A stretch of 64,000 nucleotides of DNA from Vineibacter terrae (lineage in GTDB: Bacteria > Pseudomonadota > Alphaproteobacteria > Reyranellales > Reyranellaceae), in assembly GCF_008039615.1 (NCBI RefSeq), contig NZ_VDUZ01000013.1, positions 104,351-168,350 on the forward strand, given 5' to 3'. The translations under genes were made by a program, and so were the position numbers. The notes under the pieces were generated by a model. The model saw nothing but the letters and a program-made list of their open reading frames with translations, had not been told where the DNA came from and did no database searches. Of this stretch, positions 1 to 9,077 are shown piece by piece (within the stretch, counting starts at the first letter, position 1; every line of letters begins with the position of its first letter).

Positions 1-94
1 GCGCGCACCTGGCCGACCGTGCGGGACAGGATGACGCCGCGGTTGACCGGGAAGTGCTTGACCAGGCCCTCGACCTGCAGAACCGGTGATGCCG

Positions 95-98
<4 letters not shown>
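1..98 (-). CDS. Oligopeptide ABC transporter ATP-binding protein, N-terminal fragment (OppF/DppF-like)
   Basis: Only the first 32 or so codons are inside the window; the gene continues past base 1. The readable start is [20 protein letters not shown], the usual opening of OppF/DppF ATPases, which energise peptide import together with the D subunit. Its ATG (98-96) overlaps the TGA of the preceding dppD-like gene (97-95) in an ATGA arrangement, so the two are translationally coupled. No nucleotide-binding motif is reached before the window edge, so the assignment rests on the N-terminus and the position as last ATPase of the operon. Confidence 0.85.
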
Positions 99-1093
<995 letters not shown>

Positions 1094-1202
1094 GTCAATC
1101 GCACGCTTCGAACAATGAATTGGCTGTCATTTCGAGCCCGGCGAGCGACCCGGTCCGATCCACCGCACCGGGATCCCTGCCGCGCTCGGCGCTCGTGGTC
1201 TG

Positions 1203-1305
1203 TCCTTCCCCCGGAGGTGATCGCATATGAACCTGCCGTCATCCCGCGCTGCGCTCGGGATGACGGGTTGGCCATATGCGATAGCTCTGCCCCCCGGGGG
1301 AAGGA
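1203..1305. repeat. Nested inverted repeat between a binding-protein gene and dppD
   Basis: Three nested complementary pairs are visible: TCCTTCCCCCGG (1203-1214) with its complement at 1294-1305, TCGCATATG (1221-1229) with CATATGCGA (1273-1281), and CCGTCATCCCG (1236-1246) with CGGGATGACGG (1256-1266). The inner hairpin shares the GTCATCCCG core and GCGCTGCGCT spacer words with the longer repeats at 6294, 20169 and 43016. It lies just downstream of the stop codon of the last binding-protein gene on the minus strand, so it could partly terminate or stabilise that mRNA. A degenerate related segment precedes it at about 1127-1195. Confidence 0.75.
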
Positions 1306-1310
1306 TCAAA

Positions 1311-2882
1311 TCAGAACGAGTAGTCCAGGCCCTTGTAGAAGGTGTTCTGGTAGAGCATGTGCGGCCGCACGCCCTTCAGCTTCTTGCTGCTGGTGGTGTA
1401 CATGGCGACGTTCATGACCGGCATCCATAGATGCTGCTCGGTCACGCGCCGCTGCACCAGGCCGTAATATTTGGCACGATCGGCCTCGGTCAGGGCCGCA
1501 CGGCCGAGCTTCAGCCATTCGTCGGTTTGCGCGTCCTTCCAGTTCATGCGGTTGGGCGCGGGGATGTTCTTGGAGTCGAAGTAGAAGTTCAGCAGGTCGC
1601 CCGACGACATGTAGGGGAACGTCACCGTCCACAGCTCGAAGTCCTGCTCGGCCATCTTGGCCGGCGCGATGGTCGAGTCGTAGCCGATGATCTTCCAGTC
1701 GACCCCGATCTTGCGCATGTAGCCCTGGATCGCCTCGGATACCCTGGGGAAGTAGGAAACCTGGGTGAACAGGACCTTGGGCGCGAGCTTCACGCCGTCC
1801 TTCTCGCGGATGCCGTCGGCGCCGACCTTCCAGCCGGCCTCGTCCAGCAGCTTCTTGGCGCGCTCGACATCCTCCTTGATCATCGTCTTCGTCGCCGGAT
1901 CGAAGTCGAGCGTATCGGGGTCGATGAAGGTGTAGGCCGGCGCCGCGTTGCCCAGCATGATGCCCTTGACGATCTCGGCACGGTTGATGGCGATGTTCAT
2001 CGCCTCGCGCACGCGCGGATCCGACACCATGGGCCGGGTCGTCTTGTAGCCGTAGTACATGAGCTGGAAGTTCGGCTTCGCCTCCTGGACCTGCAGCATC
2101 GGCGCCGCCTTGACCTGGCTGATGAACTGCAGCGGGAGCTGATGCGTCACGTCGAACTGGCCGCTGATCATGGCCGCGACCCGGGCCGAATCCTCGGGGA
2201 TGATCTTGATCGACAGCCGCTCGAACTTCACCGGGCCCTTGTTCTGGTACATCGACGGGCCCCACTTGTAGGCATCGTGGCGCTTGAGCACGATCTCGGT
2301 GCGCGGCTGCCAGGACTCGAAGCACCAGGGCCCGGTGCCGTCGATCGCCTGCACGCCATAGTCCTTGCCGTGCTTCTCGACGCTGTCCTTGTTGTGGATC
2401 GCCATCGTGAAGCTGACCAGGTTCAGCATGAGATCGGCGTAGGGCTCGTTGAGCTCGTACTCGACCGTGTACGGGTCCGGCGCCCGCAGCTCCTTGACGT
2501 TGCCGGCGCGCCATTTGAGCGGCGCCTTGGTCTCGGGATCGAGCAGGCGCTTGAAGCTGTAGACGACGTCGGCGGACGTGAGCTTCTTGCCGCTGCAGAA
2601 CTGCACGTCATCGCGCAGCTTGAAGGTGTAGAGCTTGCCGTCATCGCTGATGGTCCACGACTTGGCCAGGTAGGGGATCACCGTCTTGCCGTCCCAGTCG
2701 AGCGCCACCAGCGTGTCCTGGATCATGTTGACGATGTCGGAGCTGGGCGACCATGTCGTGCGCTGGCCGTCGTAGTGCGGTGCGTCCAGAGACTTCATCA
2801 TGCGCAAAGTCTGCGCCTGCGCAGCCGATGCCAGACAGGTGGCACCCATCACTACAACCACGCTCCTCAACATCCTGTGCAT
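1311..2882 (-). CDS. Peptide-type ABC transporter periplasmic binding protein, paralogue A
   Basis: A 523-residue solute-binding protein of the family 5 (oligopeptide/nickel) class. The start at 2882 follows AGGAGG and gives a clean signal peptide (MHRMLRSVVVVMGATCLASA, cleavage after AQA near residue 23); a longer open frame exists but runs backwards through a repeat. The mature protein begins with QTLRMMKSLDAPHYDGQRTT and keeps family-5 blocks such as DGTGPWCF and DAYKWGP. It is one of three tandem genes of identical length, all ending NTFYKGLD-x-S-x. It captures substrate in the periplasm for the B/C/D/F components of the same operon. The ligand is unknown. Confidence 0.93.
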   Translation of the reverse strand: MHRMLRSVVVVMGATCLASAAQAQTLRMMKSLDAPHYDGQRTTWSPSSDIVNMIQDTLVALDWDGKTVIPYLAKSWTISDDGKLYTFKLRDDVQFCSGKKLTSADVVYSFKRLLDPETKAPLKWRAGNVKELRAPDPYTVEYELNEPYADLMLNLVSFTMAIHNKDSVEKHGKDYGVQAIDGTGPWCFESWQPRTEIVLKRHDAYKWGPSMYQNKGPVKFERLSIKIIPEDSARVAAMISGQFDVTHQLPLQFISQVKAAPMLQVQEAKPNFQLMYYGYKTTRPMVSDPRVREAMNIAINRAEIVKGIMLGNAAPAYTFIDPDTLDFDPATKTMIKEDVERAKKLLDEAGWKVGADGIREKDGVKLAPKVLFTQVSYFPRVSEAIQGYMRKIGVDWKIIGYDSTIAPAKMAEQDFELWTVTFPYMSSGDLLNFYFDSKNIPAPNRMNWKDAQTDEWLKLGRAALTEADRAKYYGLVQRRVTEQHLWMPVMNVAMYTTSSKKLKGVRPHMLYQNTFYKGLDYSF

Positions 2883-2906
2883 TTGGTTCCCTCCTCCTAT
2901 CGAACG

Positions 2907-2988
2907 CTTCATGGTGAGCCTGTCAAACCATGAAGGCCGCACCGCTGGCCGTGCGACGCCTTCATGGTTCGACAGGCTCACCATGAAG
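2907..2988. repeat. Inverted repeat, CTTCATGGT/TGAGCCTGTC family
   Basis: Two arms of 30 bases (2907-2936 and 2959-2988) are complementary apart from one mismatch; each starts or ends with CTTCATGGT or ACCATGAAG and contains TGAGCCTGTC. The element sits 24 bases upstream of binding-protein paralogue A and downstream of paralogue B, so it separates two members of the tandem array. It is unrelated in sequence to the GTCATCCCG repeats. It may be a mobile palindromic element, and it could form a hairpin in the polycistronic mRNA. Confidence 0.8.
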
Positions 2989-3042
2989 GCTACTGGAGCA
3001 CTGCAAATCATTCGTATGCCTGATTTCATCCGCTCGGTTCCG

Positions 3043-4614
3043 TCAGAGCGACAGGTCCAGACCCTTGTAGAAGGTGTTCTGGTAGAGCATGTGGGGTCGC
3101 ACGCCCTTCAGCTTCTTGTTGGTGACCTGGTACATGTTCGCGTTGACCACCGGAAGCCAGAGGAACTCGTCCGTCACACGCTTCTGCACCAGGGCGTAGT
3201 ACTTCGCCCGGTCCGCCTCGTTCAGGGCGCCGCGGCCGAGCTTCAGCCATTCGTCGGTCTGAGGATCCTGCCAGTTCATCCGGTTCGGCGTCGGGACGTT
3301 CTTCGAATCGAAGTACAGGTTCATCAGCTCGCCGGCGGAAAGATAGGGGACGGCGACCGTCCACAATTCATAGTCCTGCTCCGCCATCTTGGCCGGCGCG
3401 ATGGTCGAATCCCAGCCCTGCAGGCGCCGGTCGATGCCGATCTTGCGCAGATAGCCCTGGATGGCCTCGCTGGTGCGGCCGAAATTGGCGACTTGCACGT
3501 AGTAGACCTTGGGCGCGAGCTTCACGCCGTCCTTCTCGCGGATGCCGTCGGCGCCCATCTTCCAGCCGGCCTCGTCCAGCAGCCTCCTGGCACGCTCGAT
3601 GTCCTCCTTGACCACGTCCTTGGTCTGCGGATTGAAATCGGGCGCGGCCGGATCGACGAACGTGGAAGCCGGAACGGCATTGCCAAGGTAGATGCCCTTG
3701 GCGATCTCGGCGCGATTGATGGCGATGTTCATGGCCTCGCGCACGCGCCGGTCCGAGACCATGGGCCGGGTGATCTTGAAGCCGTAGTACACGAGCTGGA
3801 ACACCGGCTGGGCCTCCTGGACCGCCAGGTTCGGCGCCTTCTGCGCCTGCTGGATGAACTGCAGCGGGAATTGATGGGTGAAGTCGAACTGGCCGCCCAG
3901 CATGCCGGCGACCCGGGCCGAATCCTCGGGGATGATCTTGATCGACAGCCGCTCGAACTTCACGGGCCCCTTGTTCTGGTACATCGACGGGCCCCACTTG
4001 TAGGCGTCGTGGCGCTTGAGCACGATCTCGGTACGCGGCTGCCAGGAGACGAAGCACCATGGGCCGGTGCCGTCCACGCCTTTGATGCCGTAGTCCTTGC
4101 CCAGGGCCTCGACGCTCTGGCGGCTGTGGATCACGTTGGTGAACATGGTGAGCTGCAGCAGCAGCTCGGAGAACGGCTCCTTGAGCTCGTACTCGACCGT
4201 ATAGGGATCGATGGCGCGCAGCTCCCTGATGTCGCCGGCGCGCCACCCGAACGGCGCCTTGGTCTCGGGGTCCTTGAGCCGCTTGAAGCTGTAGACGACG
4301 TCCTCGGCGGTGAACTTCTTGCCGCTGCAGAAGGTCACGTCCTCGCGCAGCTTGAACGTGTAGATGCGGCCATCCTCGCTGATATTCCAGGACTTCGCCA
4401 GATAGGGAACCACGGTCTTGCCATCCCAGTCGAGCGCAACCAGGGTGTCCTGCACCATGTTGACGATGTCGGCGGTCGGCGACCAGGTCGTGCGTTGCGC
4501 GTCGTAGTGCGGCGCATCGAGCGACTTCATTACGTTCAGTGTCTGGGCGTCGGCATCCGACAGGGCGCCGGCCACCACCAGCGCTGCCACGGCGCCACGC
4601 AATGTCGTTCGCAT
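3043..4614 (-). CDS. Peptide-type ABC transporter periplasmic binding protein, paralogue B
   Basis: A second 523-residue family-5 solute-binding protein, with signal peptide MRTTLRGAVAALVVAGALSD and likely cleavage after ADA near residue 23. It aligns with paralogues A and C over its whole length without large gaps. The stretch from IVLKRHDAYKWGPSMYQNKG to about IIPEDSARVA is identical to A, and the DNA there (around 3920-4040 versus 2180-2300) is almost identical even at silent positions. The start ATG lies 12 bases after the stop of paralogue C, indicating cotranscription; an AGGGGAGGAT ribosome-binding site precedes it. The ligand is unknown but probably overlaps with that of its paralogues. 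Confidence 0.92.
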   Translation of the reverse strand: MRTTLRGAVAALVVAGALSDADAQTLNVMKSLDAPHYDAQRTTWSPTADIVNMVQDTLVALDWDGKTVVPYLAKSWNISEDGRIYTFKLREDVTFCSGKKFTAEDVVYSFKRLKDPETKAPFGWRAGDIRELRAIDPYTVEYELKEPFSELLLQLTMFTNVIHSRQSVEALGKDYGIKGVDGTGPWCFVSWQPRTEIVLKRHDAYKWGPSMYQNKGPVKFERLSIKIIPEDSARVAGMLGGQFDFTHQFPLQFIQQAQKAPNLAVQEAQPVFQLVYYGFKITRPMVSDRRVREAMNIAINRAEIAKGIYLGNAVPASTFVDPAAPDFNPQTKDVVKEDIERARRLLDEAGWKMGADGIREKDGVKLAPKVYYVQVANFGRTSEAIQGYLRKIGIDRRLQGWDSTIAPAKMAEQDYELWTVAVPYLSAGELMNLYFDSKNVPTPNRMNWQDPQTDEWLKLGRGALNEADRAKYYALVQKRVTDEFLWLPVVNANMYQVTNKKLKGVRPHMLYQNTFYKGLDLSL

Positions 4615-4626
4615 CGGATCCTCCCC

Positions 4627-6198
4627 TCAGAACGAGAAATCGAGCCCCTTGTAGAACGTGTTCTGGTAGATCATGTGCGGCCGGCCGCCCTTGAGCTTGC
4701 GGCTGCTCACCATGTGCATGTGGATGTTGAGGACCGGCATCCAGAGGTGCTCCTCGGTCACCTTCTGCTGCACCAGCCCGTAATAGCGGGTGCGGTCGGC
4801 CGCATCGAGCGCCGACCGGCCGAGCCGCAGCCATTCATCCGTCTCGGCGTCCTTCCAGTTCATCCGGTTGGGCGTCGGTATGTTGCGGGAATCGAAATAG
4901 ATGTTCACCAGGTCGCCGGCCGACAGATAGGGGACGGTCACCGACCAGATCTCGTAGTCCTGCTCGGCCATCTTGGCGGCGGCGATGGTCGAGTCCCACG
5001 GCTGCAGCTGCCAGTGGACGCCGATGCGGCGCAGATAGCCCTGGATCGCCTCGGCGACCCGCGGCGTGTTGCCGGACTGGGTATAGTAGACCTTGGGCGT
5101 GAGCTTGATGCCGTCCTTCTCGCGGATGCCGTCGGCGCCGACCTTCCAGCCCGCCTCGTCGAGCAGTTTCCTGGCACGCTCGACGTCTTCGTGGACGATA
5201 TCCTTGGTCTTGGGCGCATAGTCCAGTGCTTCCGGATCGACATAGGTGAAGGCCGGATCGGCATTGCCCAGCAGGATGCTTCTGGCGATCTCGGCGCGGT
5301 TTATGGCGATGCTCATGGCCTCGCGCACGCGCCGGTCCGACACCATCGGCCGCGTCGTCTTGAAGCCGAAATACAGGAGCTGGAAGTTGGGCTTGGCCTC
5401 CTGCACCTGCAGCATCGGTGCCGTCTTGGCCTGGGCGATGAACTGCGCCGGGAACTGGTTGGTGATGTCGAACTGGCCCGCCATCATCGCCGCGACGCGG
5501 CTGGATTCCTCCGGCACGACCTTGATCACCAGCCGCTCGAACTTCACGGGGCCCTTGTTGGCGTACATGGCCGGACCCCAGCGGTAGGCATCGTGGCGCT
5601 TCAGCACGATCTCGGTGCGTGGCTGCCAGGAGGCAAGGCACCACGGGCCGGTGCCGTCGGCCGCCTTGACGCCGTAGTCCTTGCCCAGCGCCTCGACGCT
5701 GTCGCGGTTGTGGATGGCGTTGGTGAACATCGTGAGCTGCAGCAGCAGGTCGGCGTAGGGCTCCTCCAGCTCGTAGATGACGGTGTGCGGGTCGGGCGCG
5801 CGCAAATCCTTGATCCGGCCGGCGCGCCACGCGAAGGGTCCCTTCAGCGCCGGGTCGGTGAGGCGCTTGAAGGAGAAGACGACATCGTCGGCGGTCAGCT
5901 TCTTGCCGCTGCAGAACTGCACGTCGTCGCGCAGCCTGAAGGTATACGTCCTGCCGTCCGGGCTGACCTCCCACGACCTGGCGAGGTTGGGGATCGGCGT
6001 CCGGCCGTCCCAGTCGAGCGCCACCAGGGTGTCCTGGAACATGTTGACGATGTCGGAGGTCGGCCCCCAGGTCGTGCGCTGCGCATCGTAGTGCGGCGCG
6101 TCGATCGCCTTCATCATGTTCAAGGTCTGCGCCGGGGCGGCCGGAACAGCTCCGGCCATGCCGATCATGGCGCCAATGCCCAGCAGCACCTTCCGCAT
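4627..6198 (-). CDS. Peptide-type ABC transporter periplasmic binding protein, paralogue C
   Basis: The first of the three tandem 523-residue binding proteins in transcription order. The signal peptide MRKVLLGIGAMIGMAGAVPA has a probable cut after APA near residue 23. It is more divergent from A and B than they are from each other: for example DAYRWGPAMYANKGP where A and B have DAYKWGPSMYQNKGP, and VIKVVPEESSRVA where they have SIKIIPEDSARVA. It lies downstream of permease C, from which it is separated by 226 bases holding a perfect 31-bp-arm inverted repeat. The role is periplasmic substrate capture for the shared membrane complex. Confidence 0.92.
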   Translation of the reverse strand: MRKVLLGIGAMIGMAGAVPAAPAQTLNMMKAIDAPHYDAQRTTWGPTSDIVNMFQDTLVALDWDGRTPIPNLARSWEVSPDGRTYTFRLRDDVQFCSGKKLTADDVVFSFKRLTDPALKGPFAWRAGRIKDLRAPDPHTVIYELEEPYADLLLQLTMFTNAIHNRDSVEALGKDYGVKAADGTGPWCLASWQPRTEIVLKRHDAYRWGPAMYANKGPVKFERLVIKVVPEESSRVAAMMAGQFDITNQFPAQFIAQAKTAPMLQVQEAKPNFQLLYFGFKTTRPMVSDRRVREAMSIAINRAEIARSILLGNADPAFTYVDPEALDYAPKTKDIVHEDVERARKLLDEAGWKVGADGIREKDGIKLTPKVYYTQSGNTPRVAEAIQGYLRRIGVHWQLQPWDSTIAAAKMAEQDYEIWSVTVPYLSAGDLVNIYFDSRNIPTPNRMNWKDAETDEWLRLGRSALDAADRTRYYGLVQQKVTEEHLWMPVLNIHMHMVSSRKLKGGRPHMIYQNTFYKGLDFSF

Positions 6199-6293
6199 CG
6201 TCGCCTCCCTGTGGCGATTATTTTTCTCGCTGTTCGTATTTCTCGTGCCTGTGAAGCGCGGGGGATCGCATTTCGCCGCTTGGCGACGCGAGC

Positions 6294-6379
6294 GTCATCC
6301 CGAGCGCAGCGAGGGATCTCCTGCAAATGGCGCGGGGTGCGTCTTGCCGCAGGAGATCCCTCGCTGCGCTCGGGATGAC
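6294..6379. repeat. Inverted repeat with perfect 31-bp arms (GTCATCCCGAGCGCAGCGAG family)
   Basis: The left arm (6294-6324) begins GTCATCCCGAGCGCAGCGAG and the right arm (6349-6379) is its exact complement ending CTCGGGATGAC, with a 24-base loop. The same family recurs at 20169-20255 and 43016-43099, as a degenerate half at 30199-30223, and shares its core with 1203-1305. It separates permease C from the first binding-protein gene within one operon. Such a hairpin could act as a terminator or RNA stabiliser, but no U-run follows it on either strand. Confidence 0.88.
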
Positions 6380-6424
6380 GGTGGCTGCCCACGCCCCGCT
6401 GCCTGTGAAGGAAAACGCGGACCA

Positions 6425-7318
6425 TCATTGCTGCAGCCTCGGATCGAGCACGTCGCGCAGGGCGTCGCCCAGCAGGTTCGCCGCCAGCACGATGATGAAG
6501 ATCGCCAGGCTGGGGATGGTGGCGATGTGCGGCGCCATGAACAGGAAGTCGCGGCCCTGCGCTGCCATCATGCCGAGCTCGGCCGTCGGCGGCTGGGCAC
6601 CCATGCCGAGAAAGCCCAGCGCCGAGCCGATCAGGATGATCTGGCCGAAACGCAGGGTCAGGAACACGAAGATCGTGGAGATGCAGTTCAGCGTGAGGTA
6701 GCGCCAGATCAGGGTCGTGTCCGAGACCCCGACGGCCCGTCCGGCCTCCATGAATTCCTGCCCCATGACGCCGACGGCGGCGCCGCGCGCGACCCGCGCG
6801 ACGTCGGGGATGGTGGCGACCACCAGCGCGACGATCACCGCGGTGAGGCCGGCGCCGAAGATGGCGGCGACGGCCAGTCCGATCAGGATCGCCGGGAAGG
6901 CGAGCATGATGTCCACGAGGCGCATGATCCAGCCGTCGAGGCGGCGATAGAACGCCGCCAGGATGCCCAGCGCGCCGCCGAGGACACCGCCGAGGATGAC
7001 GCCGATCAGGCCCAGCAGCAGCGTGTTGCGCGCGCCGAAGATCACGCGGCTCAGGATGTCGCGCCCGGTGTTGTCGGTGCCGAACCAGTGCTCGGCGCTG
7101 GGTGGCTGCATCGCCTTGGCGAGATCGGTGTAGTAGGGGTCGTAAGGCGCGACCCAGGGGGCGAAGATCGCGGCCAGCACCGTCGCCGACAGTACCACGG
7201 AAGCGGCGAACGCCACCTTGTCGCGCGCCAGGCGACGCAGCAGGCCGGCGCGGCCGGGCAGCGCCGATTCGGTCGGGACGGTCGGAGCCGACGGCGAGTC
7301 GACGGTCTGGACGGTCAT
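6425..7318 (-). CDS. Peptide-type ABC transporter permease (DppC/OppC-like)
   Basis: A 297-residue inner-membrane permease with a cytoplasmic N-terminal tail of about 30 residues, a first membrane segment (VAFAASVVLSATVLAAIFAP), the DppC-type periplasmic block ending HWFGTDNTGRDILSRV, then five more hydrophobic segments. The cytoplasmic EAA loop that docks the ATPase is seen as EFMEAGRAVGVSDTTLIWRY. Its ATG overlaps the stop of the DppB-like gene (ATGA at 7315-7318), so the two permeases are coupled. With DppB it forms the translocation path for substrate delivered by one of three binding proteins. Confidence 0.94.
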   Translation of the reverse strand: MTVQTVDSPSAPTVPTESALPGRAGLLRRLARDKVAFAASVVLSATVLAAIFAPWVAPYDPYYTDLAKAMQPPSAEHWFGTDNTGRDILSRVIFGARNTLLLGLIGVILGGVLGGALGILAAFYRRLDGWIMRLVDIMLAFPAILIGLAVAAIFGAGLTAVIVALVVATIPDVARVARGAAVGVMGQEFMEAGRAVGVSDTTLIWRYLTLNCISTIFVFLTLRFGQIILIGSALGFLGMGAQPPTAELGMMAAQGRDFLFMAPHIATIPSLAIFIIVLAANLLGDALRDVLDPRLQQ

Positions 7319-8253
7319 CCGCGCTGCACCCTCGGATCGAGATAGACGTAGAGGACGTCGACGATGAGGTTGATCATCAGGAAGGCGACCGCCAGGATCA
7401 TGATCGCTCCCTGCGCGGTCGGGAAGTCGCTGGACACGATGGCGCCCACGGCGAGGCGCCCGACGCCGGGCCAGGCGAACATCGTCTCCGTCACCACGGC
7501 GCCGCCCAGCAGGAAAGCGGCCTGCAGGCCGATCAGAGTGACGACCGGGATCAGCGCGTTGCGCAGCGCGTGGTGCACGATCACCACGGTCTCGCGCAGC
7601 CCCTTGGCCCGCGCCGTGCGCACGAAATCGGCGCCCAGCACTTCAAGCACGGCGGTGCGGGTCAGCCGGGCGATCGGGCCGATCAGCACGCTGCCCAGGG
7701 TGAGCGCCGGCAGGATCAGGCTGGGCAGGCCGCCGTCCCATATCGGGCCGGTGCGGCCGGTGAAGGGCAGCAGCGCCCACTTGAAGCCGACATACTGGAT
7801 CAGGATCAGGCCGATGAAGAACACCGGCATGGACACGCCGGCGACCGAAAAGGCCATGATGATGCGATCGACGACGCTGCCGCGCTTCACCGCCGCCAGC
7901 GTGCCCAGCGCCAGGCCGCAGGGCACGGCCATCACCATGGCGCCCAGCATCAGCTCCACCGTCGGGCCGATGGTGTGGGTGAGCTCCTCGCTCACCATCT
8001 TGTTGGAGATGATCGAGCGGCCCAGGTCACCCTGCAGCACGCGGCCGATATAGTCGATGAACTGCAGCGGGATCGGCCGGTCGAGGCCAAGCTCGAGGCG
8101 GATGGCGGCGATGGTCTCGGCCTTCGCTTCCGGGCCGGCGATGATCATCGCCGGGTCAGCCGGCACAACCTGCAGCAGACAGAAGCACAAGAACAGCACG
8201 CCGACCAGAGCGGGGATTGAGATCAGCAGACGATGAAGGATCTGTCGTCCCAT
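7315..8253 (-). CDS. Peptide-type ABC transporter permease (DppB/OppB-like)
   Basis: A 312-residue permease opening MGRQILHRLLISIPALVGVL, the typical DppB N-terminus. The start at 8253 was preferred because GGGAGA lies 8 bases upstream; an in-frame ATG eight codons earlier has no such site. Six hydrophobic segments are visible, with the EAA loop VRTARAKGLRETVVIVHHAL. It is the first gene after the AmiR-like antiterminator, separated by 227 bases containing a candidate ANTAR leader (8288-8335). It pairs with the DppC-like subunit. Confidence 0.93.
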   Translation of the reverse strand: MGRQILHRLLISIPALVGVLFLCFCLLQVVPADPAMIIAGPEAKAETIAAIRLELGLDRPIPLQFIDYIGRVLQGDLGRSIISNKMVSEELTHTIGPTVELMLGAMVMAVPCGLALGTLAAVKRGSVVDRIIMAFSVAGVSMPVFFIGLILIQYVGFKWALLPFTGRTGPIWDGGLPSLILPALTLGSVLIGPIARLTRTAVLEVLGADFVRTARAKGLRETVVIVHHALRNALIPVVTLIGLQAAFLLGGAVVTETMFAWPGVGRLAVGAIVSSDFPTAQGAIMILAVAFLMINLIVDVLYVYLDPRVQRG

Positions 8254-8287
8254 GCGTCGTCTCCCGGCCGATCGCACCAGGAGAACA

Positions 8288-8320
8288 GACGGGCGTTCAC
8301 GCCGAAGCGTGTTGTCCGTC
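8288..8320 (-). terminator. Terminator-like hairpin in the dppB leader
   Basis: Read on the minus strand, GACGG (8320-8316) pairs with CCGUC (8292-8288); inside, CACGC pairs with GCGUG around a stable UUCG tetraloop. The following bases are UGUUCUCC, a weak U-rich tract. The structure begins one base after a small hexaloop hairpin (8335-8322) and ends 34 bases before the dppB-like start codon. The placement suits a leader attenuator controlled by the AmiR-like protein encoded just upstream, but the poor U-run leaves termination uncertain. Confidence 0.4.
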
Positions 8321-8321
8321 A

Positions 8322-8335
8322 GTCCACCCCTGGAC
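8322..8335 (-). promoter_or_regulatory. Candidate ANTAR-binding hexaloop hairpin ahead of dppB
   Basis: The minus-strand RNA reads GUCC-AGGGGU-GGAC, a 4-bp stem with a six-base loop having A at position 1 and G at position 4, the signature reported for ANTAR target hairpins. A similar hairpin, GGAC-AAGGGC-GUCC, is in the amidase leader at 10459-10472. The stem is short and could occur by chance; a second hexaloop hairpin with A1/G4 was not found nearby. Confidence 0.4.
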
Positions 8336-8480
8336 GGCCGCTGCGCGAGATTTCACACGCGACCTTGTTGTCTGGCCATTGCGGAAGTCGTTGCTCCCGC
8401 GCGTTTTCCTCACTTGTCGTCACGCTTGCAGCTTTCGTCGGACGAGTCAAACGGCGGCTTTCGCATGTCGGGATCGGCCG

Positions 8481-9077
8481 CTAACCGGCGAGAGCGCGAG
8501 GCAGGGGATACTCGCCGGAGACGATGCGGGCGCTGAGGACTTCGAGGGTCACGCGCTGGGACATTGCGGCGCGCTGCAGGATGCGGAAGGCCTCGGCCTC
8601 GCCGATCTGGGCCTGGTTCATGATCCGCAGGACGGCCGAGAAGAGAATGCGCCGCGACCGCAGGCGTTCCTCGGCCGATGCCAGCTTGCGGCGCATGGCC
8701 TGGATCAGCGCGAACTGGTGCAGCGCGATGGCCAGCGAGGAGTAGATGCCGGTCGGCCGGATCGGCTTCATCAGATAGGCCGACGGCTGGCGCGCCAGCA
8801 TCGCCTGCAGGCGGCTGGGTGTCTCGGATCCGATCAAGGCCACTGTCGGCACGTCGATGTCGGGGTGGGCCTCGTCGGACTCGACCGCAAATCCGGCATC
8901 GGCGTCGAAGAAGAAGATGTCGACACCCTCGCACGGTGCTGCAGCGCCGCTGTCGAGCGTCGTGACCTTGAGGCCGAGCACCTCGAGCTGTGCCGCCAGC
9001 ACGGTGCGGTCGCGGCCGGGGCAGTGATCGATCAGGGCGTGCAGGCCGCGAAACGACGGCAGGTTGCGCCGGCTCAT
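8481..9077 (-). CDS. ANTAR-domain antiterminator (AmiR-like)
   Basis: A 198-residue regulator. The N-terminal 120 or so residues resemble a degenerate receiver (DIFFFDADAGF, PTVALIGSE, AYLMKP), followed by a helical linker (MRRKLASAEERLRSRR) and a C-terminal ANTAR RNA-binding segment with the typical QAQIGEAEAFRILQRAAMSQ. AmiR proteins bind hairpins in nascent leader RNA and prevent termination; the sensor AmiC holds them inactive until an amide binds. The ATG (9077) overlaps the TGA of the AmiC-like gene (ATGA), matching the amiC-amiR pair of Pseudomonas amidase operons. Likely targets are the leaders at 10427-10632 and 8254-8340. Confidence 0.88.
   Translation of the reverse strand: MSRRNLPSFRGLHALIDHCPGRDRTVLAAQLEVLGLKVTTLDSGAAAPCEGVDIFFFDADAGFAVESDEAHPDIDVPTVALIGSETPSRLQAMLARQPSAYLMKPIRPTGIYSSLAIALHQFALIQAMRRKLASAEERLRSRRILFSAVLRIMNQAQIGEAEAFRILQRAAMSQRVTLEVLSARIVSGEYPLPRALAG

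Noticed and set aside
2800..6378. A very long open frame on the plus strand opposite the three binding-protein genes
   Set aside because: It mirrors the codon structure of the three genes on the other strand, is rich in His/Asp/Arg/Gly runs, and has no family feature or ribosome-binding site.
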